Source: Actinoplanes sp. KI2 (GTDB lineage: Bacteria > Actinomycetota > Actinomycetes > Mycobacteriales > Micromonosporaceae). Taken from it: 64,000 bases of DNA. Both the position numbers and the translations under genes were made by a program. This document shows, piece after piece, positions 33,837 through 41,101 of the stretch (position 1 is its first letter; each line of letters starts with the position of its first letter). The notes under the pieces were generated by a model that searched no databases, was not told the DNA's origin, and saw nothing but the letters and a program-made list of their open reading frames with translations. Location: NCBI RefSeq assembly GCF_025630775.1, contig NZ_JAOSZE010000026.1:1-64000 (forward strand), written 5' to 3'.

Positions 33837-35277
33837 CCGGCTCGGCCGGCGGCCGGAGCAGGTGGGCGACGACGTCCGCGGCGGAGAAGTCGGGTCCCGA
33901 CCGAGCGATGAGGCCCGGTAGGAACTCGAGGTTCTGACCCAGCGTGAGCAGCGGTGGTTCGGCGCTGCCGTCGCGACCGTGCTGCGCGAGGCCGATGGCG
34001 GCCACCAGGCCGTTGCACAGGCATCGGCGGGACGGTGTGTCCTCGATGGCGCCGCCCTTGCGGACGTAGCTGTCGGCGGGTTCGGCCGGGCACCGGTATC
34101 CGACGGCACCGTCGGGCCGGCGGAACGGGGTTCGCAGATATCCCAGGTCGCACCGGCGGCTTCGGGCCCGGTAGATCTCGTCGTCGGCCAGGGTCCCGCC
34201 CAGTTGGACGACCTTGAAGGGAAAACCGGTGGGCGAGGCATCCGGTACGTTGCGCACGGTGAGCCGGTCGGCGAGGGCCTGTTCGATCATCCGGTGTCGA
34301 AGCTCGGGGGCGAGGCCGGAATCCCGGCACAGCGCGAACGCGGTGCCGACCTGGATACCGGCGGCACCGGCCGCGCGGGCGGCATCGAGCGAGCCGCCGG
34401 CGGCGTGGCCGCCCGCCAGCCAGAACGGCAGCCCGAGCGCCGCCACCTTGGCCAGGTCGATGCGGTCCCGCGGTCCGTAGATCGGCTCGCCGTCGGCATC
34501 CCGATGCATCGTGCCGCGCGGTGGTGCACTGTGGCCACCCGCGCTCGGGCCCTCGAGCACGAACCCGTCCGGGGCGGTTCTCGGGTCACGGGTCAGATAG
34601 GCGGCCAGGACCGTGGCGGAGACGATGGCGAGAAACTGTGGCCGGACCGTCGCGACGGCGGACCCGCGCGGGTCGAACTCCACGGTGTGGCGTTCGCCGG
34701 TGGCAGCGCCGGCGACCGTCACGGTCAGGACACCGGGCTCCCCCCGGGACAGGGCGTCGAGCAGCCCGGGAATCTCGGCGGGAATGCCCGCGCCCATCAG
34801 CACGGCGTCGACCCCGGCGAGCATCGCCCCGTAGACGGCGGCCGGGGTCGCCAGCTGAATCTTCTCCAGGAAGTTGATGCCGATGCGCCCGCGATGACCC
34901 TGCTTCGCCAGGAACACCTCGACGAAGTTGCCGGCGACGGTCAGCTCGTCCCGGTCCGGTCTGGGTTGCAGGCCGAGCCTCGGTGTCGGGCGGAACGGCA
35001 CGCCGGCGGCCAGACCGCCGGGCACGAAGTAGCGCCGCAGAATCCGCTCGGCCGCGCCGGGAACCGGCAGGTGAGCCAACGCCGCTCGGATCTGCCCGTC
35101 GGGATCCCCGCGCTGCAGACGCCGTGCCAGGACGGCGTCCAGTGCTACCCCGGACACCACGCCGAGCTGCCCGGTCTCGGCCACCGCACGGGCGAGCCGC
35201 GACCCGGACACGGCGACCCCCATGCCGCCCTGAATGATCGACGGCGCCGGCTGTGTGCTCAACCCGTGAGTCCCCAC
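33784..35277 (-). CDS. Nitronate monooxygenase-like flavoenzyme
   Basis: A 497-residue TIM-barrel protein of the NPD/2-nitropropane dioxygenase type. FMN-barrel phrases are 'SIIQGGMGVAVSGSRLA', 'GINFLEKIQLATPAAVYGA', 'LEGPSAGGHSAPPRG', 'FWLAGGHAAGG' and 'GIQVGTAFALCRDSG'. It is longer than the usual 320-360 residues, with a C-terminal third that contains five or six cysteines ('RRCDLGYL', 'RCPAEPA', 'RRCLCNGL'). Those cysteines suggest a metal- or FeS-binding extension, as in the PfaD-like subgroup. The substrate is unknown. Confidence 0.8.
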   Translation of the reverse strand: MGTHGLSTQPAPSIIQGGMGVAVSGSRLARAVAETGQLGVVSGVALDAVLARRLQRGDPDGQIRAALAHLPVPGAAERILRRYFVPGGLAAGVPFRPTPRLGLQPRPDRDELTVAGNFVEVFLAKQGHRGRIGINFLEKIQLATPAAVYGAMLAGVDAVLMGAGIPAEIPGLLDALSRGEPGVLTVTVAGAATGERHTVEFDPRGSAVATVRPQFLAIVSATVLAAYLTRDPRTAPDGFVLEGPSAGGHSAPPRGTMHRDADGEPIYGPRDRIDLAKVAALGLPFWLAGGHAAGGSLDAARAAGAAGIQVGTAFALCRDSGLAPELRHRMIEQALADRLTVRNVPDASPTGFPFKVVQLGGTLADDEIYRARSRRCDLGYLRTPFRRPDGAVGYRCPAEPADSYVRKGGAIEDTPSRRCLCNGLVAAIGLAQHGRDGSAEPPLLTLGQNLEFLPGLIARSGPDFSAADVVAHLLRPPAEPVSTSGTGGSVSRPSRPG

Positions 35278-35361
35278 TTCTTCAGGTACGAACGCTCGTC
35301 GTCCACCGTGCCCAAACGAAAGGCGGACGTCATGAGGCTTTGGTCCCGACGGTCGGGTGAC

Positions 35362-35820
35362 CTACAGGGCGAGCGCGAGGAACGCGACTCCCGCTGCCGA
35401 CAGCAGCGCGCCCAGACCCATGACGAGCAGGGTGACCTGCCAAGCCTGGTAGGCACCCAGCAGCGCACCGCGCAGGCTCTGCCCCATGAACGCGGTCTCC
35501 CGGAGCCGGGCGAGCCGCTCGTCGTCGCGTCCGCCGTTCTGGCACTCGTCGGCGATCTCCGAGTAGGTGCGACCACCGGTGGCCTTGGCGACGTGCACGG
35601 CGATCAGCTCGGAGTAGGCCCGGGCCTGCACGCCGGTGTGCACCTGTACGCCGGCGTACTGCGTCAGTCCGGCGGGCAGGTTCTCCCCGGCGGGGAAGCT
35701 GATGCGTTGTTGCGCCAGCTCCCGGCCGACATCACGCCGTCCCGCCCAGCCCTGGATGACCATGGCAACGCCGGTGATGATCAGAACGACACCGACCGTG
35801 CCCACCGCAAGAGAGATCAT
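35362..35820 (-). CDS. Small membrane protein, two helices
   Basis: A 152-residue protein, start chosen at the ATG at 35820 (MISLAVGTVG). One helix lies at about 5-24 and a hairpin of helices at about 118-150 ('TLLVMGLGALLSAAGVAFLA'). Between them is an Arg/Gln-rich soluble stretch with the phrase 'VQARAYSELIAVHVAKATGG'. No family was recognised. It stands alone between the flavoenzyme and acylphosphatase genes. Confidence 0.6.
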   Translation of the reverse strand: MISLAVGTVGVVLIITGVAMVIQGWAGRRDVGRELAQQRISFPAGENLPAGLTQYAGVQVHTGVQARAYSELIAVHVAKATGGRTYSEIADECQNGGRDDERLARLRETAFMGQSLRGALLGAYQAWQVTLLVMGLGALLSAAGVAFLALAL

Positions 35821-35903
35821 GGGTTTCAGCGTGCGGCACCACAGGTGCGGCGAGTAGGGACCTGCGACATCGACCGGTACGGACCAATGGCACTGGAGCC
35901 GGA

Positions 35904-36170
35904 CTAGCGGCGGATCTCGAAGCCGCTCAGTCCCTCGGCCGGCTCCTCCCGGGCGTCGACCCCGGTGACCTCCGCCTCGGCCGGCCCGCGGCGGGACCAC
36001 TCGACCAGCCGCTCGACGCTTTCCGCGGCGCCCTCGAAGACCGCCTCGACGCGGCCGTCCGGGAGGTTGCGGACCCAGCCGGAAACGCCCTGCCGGCCGG
36101 CCACCCGCCGGCAGGTGTCGCGGAAGAAGACGCCCTGCACCACGCCGGAGACCAGCACACGCTTGCGCAT
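35904..36170 (-). CDS. acyP: Acylphosphatase
   Basis: An 88-residue enzyme of normal length. The phosphate-binding loop 'VVQGVFFRDT' contains the catalytic Arg, and 'VSGWVRNLPDG' the catalytic Asn. It hydrolyses acyl phosphates. The ATG at 36170 is preferred over the GTG directly before it, since it restores the canonical N-terminus. Confidence 0.95.
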   Translation of the reverse strand: MRKRVLVSGVVQGVFFRDTCRRVAGRQGVSGWVRNLPDGRVEAVFEGAAESVERLVEWSRRGPAEAEVTGVDAREEPAEGLSGFEIRR

Positions 36171-36332
36171 CACCGCCCGAGCCTACGGCATTTCGACCCG
36201 TGGCAAATCAGTTCATAAGTGTGTAGACCGTGTGAAGTCCTGCGAACCGGACTATCGGCCGTTAAAGCTGGTTGGCGTGCCAGGTCACCCGGACTGGCCC
36301 ACCGGAACACAGCCGACACGAAAGCGCGCGGA

Positions 36333-37673
36333 ATGATGGCAGTTGCCACGGAGATGGCACAACGGGCGGCGGGCAAGTCCCGGCCGGCCCGCCTGGAAGA
36401 TCTGGTCTCGCCGCTCGGCGGCCTCGTCAAGGAGGTACGCCGGCTGCCGGTCCAACCGTCGGACCCACCGCTCGCGGTGTTCTCGGCAGACCTCGGCGAC
36501 GTGTCGGCGGCGCTTCCCAACCTGTGCGATACGTCCTGCCTGGGACGGCTCGACGGCACCGGCACAAAGATCGACCCGGAGCTCGCGTCCACCGTCGCGG
36601 TGGCCGAGGCGCTCGAGCGCTACTCGAGCTGCGTGTACGACGGGCGCCAGTTCCGCTGGGCAACCGCGGACGAGCTCGGCGACGAGGCGCTCGACCTGGA
36701 CAGCCTGCCGCGCTGCTCGCCGGCCGAGCTCGCGGACCCGGCCTGCCCGGTCGCCCGCCCCGATCGGTCGGCGCGCATCCGCTGGGTGCGTGGCCTCGAC
36801 CTGCACACCGGTGAGCCGCGCTGGATCCCGGCCCGGCTGGTCTACCTGCACATCCCACCGCGCGGGCCCGGGGAGCGTTACACCAGCCCGATCTCCACGG
36901 GCGTGGCGGCCCACCCGGATCCGGCGGTGGCGGTCTGCGGAGCGCTGTGCGAGGTGATCGAGCGGGACGCGATCAGCCTGACCTGGCTGCAGCAGCTCCC
37001 GCTGCCGCGGATCGAGCTCGACACGGTCGGGCCGGAGCTGCGGCGGTACCTCGACGTGAGCGCCGGCCGGGACGTGACGATCCACCTCTTCGACGCGACC
37101 ACCGATGTCGGCATTCCCACCGTGTACGGCGTGGCGGTCGCGCCCGAGCACCCCACCTGCCGCACCGCGGTCTCCTGCGCGACCGGCCTGGACCCGCAGA
37201 CCGCCGCCGCGAAGGCGATCTGCGAGACGTCCTCGGAGCGGATCGCGCTGCACGGCGCCCGGCCGCCGAGCGACGACGTGCGCACGTTCAGCACCGTGGT
37301 CGACGGCGCCGCGTACATGTGCGCCCCGGAGCGGGCGTCGGCGTTCGGCTTCCTCCTCGACTCCCCGGCGCGGCGCCGGCTGTCGGAGATGCCGGCACTG
37401 TCCACCGGCGACCCGGTCGCCGATCTCCGGCTGGTGTGCTCCCGCCTGGCGGCGCTGGGGCTCGACGCGTACGTCGTGGACCTGACCACCGACGAGGCGC
37501 TTCGCGCCGGGATGACCGTGGTGCGCGTCGTCGTCCCGGGGTTGCAGCCGCTCTCCTTCAGCTACCGCGCCCGGTATCTCGGCCATCCCCGGCTCTACCG
37601 GGCGCCCGCCCGGATGGGGTATCCGGCCAGGCCCGAGGCCGAGCTCACCACCTGGCCGCAGCCGTTCGCCTGA
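36333..37673 (+). CDS. YcaO cyclodehydratase (TOMM D protein)
   Basis: A 446-residue YcaO-domain protein, the ATP-dependent enzyme that phosphorylates the peptide backbone amide during azoline formation. ATP/Mg-binding phrases are 'VAVAEALERYSS' (about residue 90) and 'CGALCEVIERDAISL' (about 208); 'AVSCATGLDPQTAAAKAICE' and the C-terminal 'LTTWPQPFA' (proline-rich end that completes the active site in TOMM YcaOs) follow. It is a stand-alone D protein, with no fused C domain. First gene of the azole-peptide operon. A second ATG three bases on is possible. The preceding 160-base gap should hold the promoter. Confidence 0.93.
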   Translation: MMAVATEMAQRAAGKSRPARLEDLVSPLGGLVKEVRRLPVQPSDPPLAVFSADLGDVSAALPNLCDTSCLGRLDGTGTKIDPELASTVAVAEALERYSSCVYDGRQFRWATADELGDEALDLDSLPRCSPAELADPACPVARPDRSARIRWVRGLDLHTGEPRWIPARLVYLHIPPRGPGERYTSPISTGVAAHPDPAVAVCGALCEVIERDAISLTWLQQLPLPRIELDTVGPELRRYLDVSAGRDVTIHLFDATTDVGIPTVYGVAVAPEHPTCRTAVSCATGLDPQTAAAKAICETSSERIALHGARPPSDDVRTFSTVVDGAAYMCAPERASAFGFLLDSPARRRLSEMPALSTGDPVADLRLVCSRLAALGLDAYVVDLTTDEALRAGMTVVRVVVPGLQPLSFSYRARYLGHPRLYRAPARMGYPARPEAELTTWPQPFA

Positions 37674-37684
37674 GAGGGAACCGC

Positions 37685-38323
37685 ATGTACCACCTGATCG
37701 TGTGTCCGGTCGGGCCGTTCGGCCACGCCGTCGCCGAGCGCCTCCGTGAGCTGCGCGACGACGTGCACATCACGGACGACGTGCACATCACGGACGTCCA
37801 CGTCGGCGAAGGGCCACCGGGAAAGCGGCTACGAGTGCTCGCGGCCTGGCGCCGGACGCCGGCGCTGGAGCGGGCCTTCGACGAGGAGTCGTTCCGCAGC
37901 GGCCGGCCGTGGCTGCCGGTCACCCTGGACCATCCCGCGCTGGAGATCGGCCCGTTGGTCGTACCGGGGTTCGGCGCGTGCCACGGCTGCTATCGCCGCC
38001 GGATCGCGCAGCACGACCCGGCCCGTGCGGTCAGCTCGGCCATCGACCGCCACTACGACGAGCACGACGACGCCGGTCCGGCCGGATACCTGCCGTCGAC
38101 CGCACTGTTCGCGGCGGCCACCGCGGCCGAGATGGTCGACCGGCTCCGCATCGCGCCCGAGGCCGAGGCCGGCCGGGTGCTCCGGATCGACGTGCCGACG
38201 CAGCGGCTGCGCTCCGGCCGCGCGGCCGGCGTGCACGGCTGCCCGCGCTGCGGCCTGGGCCGGGACGAGACCACCCGGTCGTACGAGCGGCTGCCCGCGC
38301 TGCTGCCGGGGGTGTGGGGATGA
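37685..38323 (+). CDS. E1-like zinc protein of TOMM cluster (C/F-type partner)
   Basis: A 212-residue protein with GAGAGG 7 bases before the ATG at 37685. The CxxC pairs 'GACHGCYRRR' (about residue 101) and 'HGCPRCGLGRD' (about 190) form a Zn-site like that of ThiF/MccB E1-like proteins. The 'cyclodehydratase domain' proteins in TOMM clusters carry the same pattern; they deliver or bind leader peptide to YcaO. A short tandem 'DDVHITDDVHITDVHV' marks another small in-frame duplication. Its stop overlaps the next gene's start by four bases (ATGA). Confidence 0.75.
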   Translation: MYHLIVCPVGPFGHAVAERLRELRDDVHITDDVHITDVHVGEGPPGKRLRVLAAWRRTPALERAFDEESFRSGRPWLPVTLDHPALEIGPLVVPGFGACHGCYRRRIAQHDPARAVSSAIDRHYDEHDDAGPAGYLPSTALFAAATAAEMVDRLRIAPEAEAGRVLRIDVPTQRLRSGRAAGVHGCPRCGLGRDETTRSYERLPALLPGVWG

Positions 38324-39876
38324 ACCGGGACCAGCAGACGACCACGCCGGCTCGGCCCTGTGTGGCGCCCGGCCTGGTGCACGTGCCGCTCGGCGACGGG
38401 CTGGCGATCGTCGGCACCGGCAGCCGGCAGGTGTGGCGCGGCCGAACCGCGACCACGCTGCTGCCACGGCTGCTGGCGGAGCTCGACGGCAGCCGCCCGG
38501 TCTCGGAACTGGCCGAGACCGAGCAGGCGTGCCTGCCCCTGCTGCACGCGAGCGGGATCCTGCAGGACGGCCCGGCCGACCCGGCACGAACCGGGCCGGT
38601 GGCCGGCTACCTCGGCCGGCACCTGGAAACCACCCGGGTCAACCGCAGCCGGGACGAGGCATGCGAGCGGTTCGCCGCCGCGCGAGTCGTGATCGCGGGG
38701 GCCGAGCCGCTCGCCACCCGGCTGCGCGCCGAGCTGGCCGGTTCCGGAATCGAAACGTACGGGTGGGGCGAGCCGGCCGACCTCGTGATCGCCGTCGACG
38801 ACGGGGACGCCGGCGCGATGGCGGCCGTGGACCGGGCCTGCGCCGAGGCGGGGACCGGTTGGCTGCGTACCGCGGTGGGCAGCCGCACGGTCGAGGTCGG
38901 CCCGCTGTTCGATGCCCGGTACACCTGCTGCTACGAGTGCTTCGCCGGGGGCGTGCCCGGCCCGGCCGGGGTGCCGTCGCCGGCCCGCCTCGCCACCTGG
39001 GCGGCGCTGACCACGACCGAGGCCGTGCACCTGCTGTCCCGGGTCGGCCAGAGCGCGGCGACCTCCGGCTGTACCGTGTTCGACCTCGCGGACTGGACCC
39101 AGTCGAGCATCGGCGCCTACCGCCGGCCGGGGTGCCCGCGGTGCCTACCCACCGCGGCGCCCGCGCCGGACGGACCCGCCCTCGCGCACCTGTACGAGCA
39201 GGCGGTCGCCCCGCGGCCACGCGAGTGGCTCAACCGGCACCCGCATCGGCCCGCGAGCATCGCTCTCCAGCGGTACCACAAGGAGTATCCGTCCGCGCCG
39301 CGCATCCCCCTGGCCGACGACCGGACCGGCACGACGCTGGCGGCGCTGGCCGCGCTGCTGCTGCGGACCGTCGGGCTGCGCGACGACGGGACCGGCGCCG
39401 GGCTGCGCGACGGCGGCGGTACCAGCGGGCCGCGCGACGGCGGGGCCGGCAAGGTGGGCCGGTGGGCGCCGACGGCCGGCAACCTGGGCTCGACGCAGGC
39501 GTACCTGCACGCGGCCGACGTACCCGGGCTCGACCCCGGCTGGTACTTCTACCAGCGCGCGGATCACAGCCTGGCCCGGCTGCACCCGGACGACCGGGCG
39601 CCGGAGCGGCCGGCCGCCACGATCGTGCTCACCGGCACGCTCGCCACCGCCGGGGCGAGGTACCAGGGTCTCGCCTACCGGCTGGTCTGCCTCGACGCCG
39701 GTGTCGCGCTCGCCCAGCTGGCGGCGCTCGCCGGCGCGCACGGCCTGACGGCGCGATTCGCCGACCGCTGGGACGACCTGGCCCTGAGCACGACGCTCGG
39801 CCTGGACACCGTCGCCGAACCCGTGACCGCGGTGGTCGCCCTGGACCCGAGGAACAACGATGCGCTCGACGATTGA
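38320..39876 (+). CDS. RRE/E1-like domain fused to SagB-type azoline dehydrogenase
   Basis: A 518-residue fusion. Residues ~15-90 look like a RiPP recognition element ('GLVHVPLGDGLAIVG', then 'LLPRLLAELDGSRPVSELAE'). An E1/ThiF-like region (~100-290) follows with two zinc pairs, 'CCYECFAGG' and 'GCPRCLPTA', then a C-terminal nitroreductase-like SagB domain (~320-518) with 'WAPTAGNLGSTQAYL', 'GWYFYQRADHSLARL' and 'TLATAGARYQGLAYRL'. SagB proteins use FMN to oxidise azolines to azoles. Joining leader recognition to the oxidase should keep substrate in place across both steps. The stop overlaps the second SagB-like gene by 17 bases. Confidence 0.85.
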   Translation: MNRDQQTTTPARPCVAPGLVHVPLGDGLAIVGTGSRQVWRGRTATTLLPRLLAELDGSRPVSELAETEQACLPLLHASGILQDGPADPARTGPVAGYLGRHLETTRVNRSRDEACERFAAARVVIAGAEPLATRLRAELAGSGIETYGWGEPADLVIAVDDGDAGAMAAVDRACAEAGTGWLRTAVGSRTVEVGPLFDARYTCCYECFAGGVPGPAGVPSPARLATWAALTTTEAVHLLSRVGQSAATSGCTVFDLADWTQSSIGAYRRPGCPRCLPTAAPAPDGPALAHLYEQAVAPRPREWLNRHPHRPASIALQRYHKEYPSAPRIPLADDRTGTTLAALAALLLRTVGLRDDGTGAGLRDGGGTSGPRDGGAGKVGRWAPTAGNLGSTQAYLHAADVPGLDPGWYFYQRADHSLARLHPDDRAPERPAATIVLTGTLATAGARYQGLAYRLVCLDAGVALAQLAALAGAHGLTARFADRWDDLALSTTLGLDTVAEPVTAVVALDPRNNDALDD

Positions 39877-40603
39877 GATCCTCCCCGCGCCGCCGGCCGG
39901 GGCGGACCCCGGCCGGGACCGGCTCTCACTGCTCGGCCAGCTGCTGGCCGACACGCAGGCGGGCGGGCGGCCGGTGGCCCCGGTCCCACCGCACCTGCTC
40001 CGGGCCCCGGACGGTGGGCCGCCGATCGCGCTGCCGCGACCGGCGCCACCACGCGCCTCGCTGGACGACGTGCTGCCGGGGCGTACCGCGGTCCGCGATT
40101 TCGCCGGCACCCCGGTTGCCGCCGCGGAGCTGTCCGCCCTCCTGGCCGCCGCCGACCGGATGGATGCCGAGGCGTTCCCGGCCGAGCGGGACGCCGGTCT
40201 CGGCCTGGAGCTGTACTGCGCGGCGGCGCGGGTGACCGGTCTCGATGCCGGCCTGTACCGGCACGTGCCCGAGCGACCCGCGCTGCGCCCGGTGGCGAGC
40301 CTCCCGGACGGCCTCGACGAGCTCGTCACGCAGCCCGGGATCGCCGGAGCGCCCGCCCTGCTGATCATCATGGGAAACCTGGCCGGCGCGCTCGCCCGGC
40401 ACGGCAGCCACGGCCATCGGCTGCTGCTGTCGCGGGCCGGGGCGGCCGGGCAGGCCGCGTGGCTGACCGCGCTACGACTCCATCTCACCGGCACGTTGTA
40501 CGCCGGCCTGCAGCCCCATGTCCTCCGGGAGCGGGCCGGCGCCGACGGGTACCACCGGGCAGCGCTTCTCGCGTTCGCCGCCGGGCACCCGCAGCACGGG
40601 TGA
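39860..40603 (+). CDS. Second SagB-like nitroreductase
   Basis: A 247-residue stand-alone protein of the same fold as the SagB domain just upstream. FMN-binding phrases are 'LPGRTAVRDFAGTPV', 'LSRAGAAGQAAWLTALRL' and a final 'GTLYAGLQPHVLRERAG'. Two dehydrogenase domains in one TOMM cluster is more than the usual one. It may form a heterodimer with the fusion protein's SagB half, since these enzymes are dimers with FMN at the interface. Start at 39860 (MRSTIEI) overlaps the upstream stop. Confidence 0.75.
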   Translation: MRSTIEILPAPPAGADPGRDRLSLLGQLLADTQAGGRPVAPVPPHLLRAPDGGPPIALPRPAPPRASLDDVLPGRTAVRDFAGTPVAAAELSALLAAADRMDAEAFPAERDAGLGLELYCAAARVTGLDAGLYRHVPERPALRPVASLPDGLDELVTQPGIAGAPALLIIMGNLAGALARHGSHGHRLLLSRAGAAGQAAWLTALRLHLTGTLYAGLQPHVLRERAGADGYHRAALLAFAAGHPQHG

Positions 40604-40628
40604 GGCACGTCGCAGCGGTCCAAAGTCT

Positions 40629-40644
40629 GAGATCCGCGGATCTC
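40629..40644. promoter_or_regulatory. Perfect 16-bp palindrome upstream of precursor peptide
   Basis: GAGATCCGCGGATCTC is a perfect palindrome in the 100-base gap between the second SagB gene and the precursor gene, 60 bases before its ATG. It could be an operator or an mRNA hairpin. The gap is long for an otherwise overlapping operon, which suggests separate precursor expression. Confidence 0.5.
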
Positions 40645-40703
40645 GGGCCGGCGGCGACGCCGACCGGCATCGGAACACGAACACCAAATGGAGGAGCAAG
40701 TCC

Positions 40704-41039
40704 ATGAAGACGGAACTCGCCAGCCCGGAAATCCCGCCCGAGCTCGACCTGTGGCTGGAGGACGACCTGACCGCCGAGCAACTGCCCACCGTGGTCAGCG
40801 CCTCGTTCCCGACGGGCACGGTCGGCTGCGGTTGTAGCGGCTGCTACGGATGCAGCGGCTGCAGCGGCTGCAGCGGCTGCTACGGGTGCAGTGGCTGTAG
40901 CGGCTGCCACGGCTGCAGCGGCTGCTACGGCTGCTACGGCTGCCACGGGTGCAGCGGGTGCCACGGGTGCAGCGGGTGCAGCGGGTGCAGCGGGTGCAGC
41001 GGGTGCTACGGCTGCAGTGGCTGCAGCAGTTGTGTTTAG
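40704..41039 (+). CDS. TOMM/LAP precursor peptide with 21 X-Gly-Cys triplets
   Basis: A 111-residue precursor. GGAGGA lies seven bases upstream of the ATG. Residues 1-40 are an acidic, Cys-free leader ('ELDLWLEDDLTAEQLPTVV'). Residues 41-111 are the core: GCGC, 21 triplets of X-G-C (13 SGC, 5 YGC, 3 HGC), then SSCV. That gives 24 Cys, 23 Gly, 15 Ser, 5 Tyr and 3 His in 71 residues. Known TOMM chemistry converts Cys after Gly to thiazole and Ser after Cys to oxazole. So GCS steps (14 of them) could give thiazole-oxazole pairs, and GCY/GCH steps isolated thiazoles. Microcin B17 and heterocycloanthracin-like peptides are the nearest known analogues in style. Neighbouring YcaO, E1-like and two SagB proteins strongly support the role. 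Confidence 0.9.
   Translation: MKTELASPEIPPELDLWLEDDLTAEQLPTVVSASFPTGTVGCGCSGCYGCSGCSGCSGCYGCSGCSGCHGCSGCYGCYGCHGCSGCHGCSGCSGCSGCSGCYGCSGCSSCV
40824..41036 (+). repeat. 9-bp microsatellite coding the precursor core
   Basis: The core is coded by near-identical nine-base units of the form AGC-GGC-TGC, with TAC or CAC in the first codon and GGG for GGC toward the 3' end. The later units (about 40945-41015) are more uniform, with GGG TGC, which suggests recent tandem expansion. Unit gain or loss keeps the frame. Confidence 0.9.
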
Positions 41040-41053
41040 GTACTGACCAGACC

Positions 41054-41083
41054 CAGGGGCGTGTGCGCAGGCACGCGCCCCTG
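41054..41083 (+). terminator. Strong hairpin between precursor and M50 genes
   Basis: A 12-base stem (one G-U pair) with a six-base loop: left arm CAGGGGCGTGTG, right arm CACGCGCCCCTG. It lies 14 bases after the precursor stop and 19 bases before the protease gene. No U-tract follows, so it may be a partial terminator or an mRNA-protecting structure that raises precursor over enzyme expression, as is common for RiPP precursors. Confidence 0.6.
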
Positions 41084-41101
41084 GCCGGCGGAAGAGACCG
41101 C

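Noticed and set aside
40824..41036. Reading the Cys-rich repeats as a metallothionein or structural protein
   Set aside because: The acidic leader, the adjoining YcaO, E1-like and SagB genes and the G-C spacing fit an azole-peptide precursor far better.
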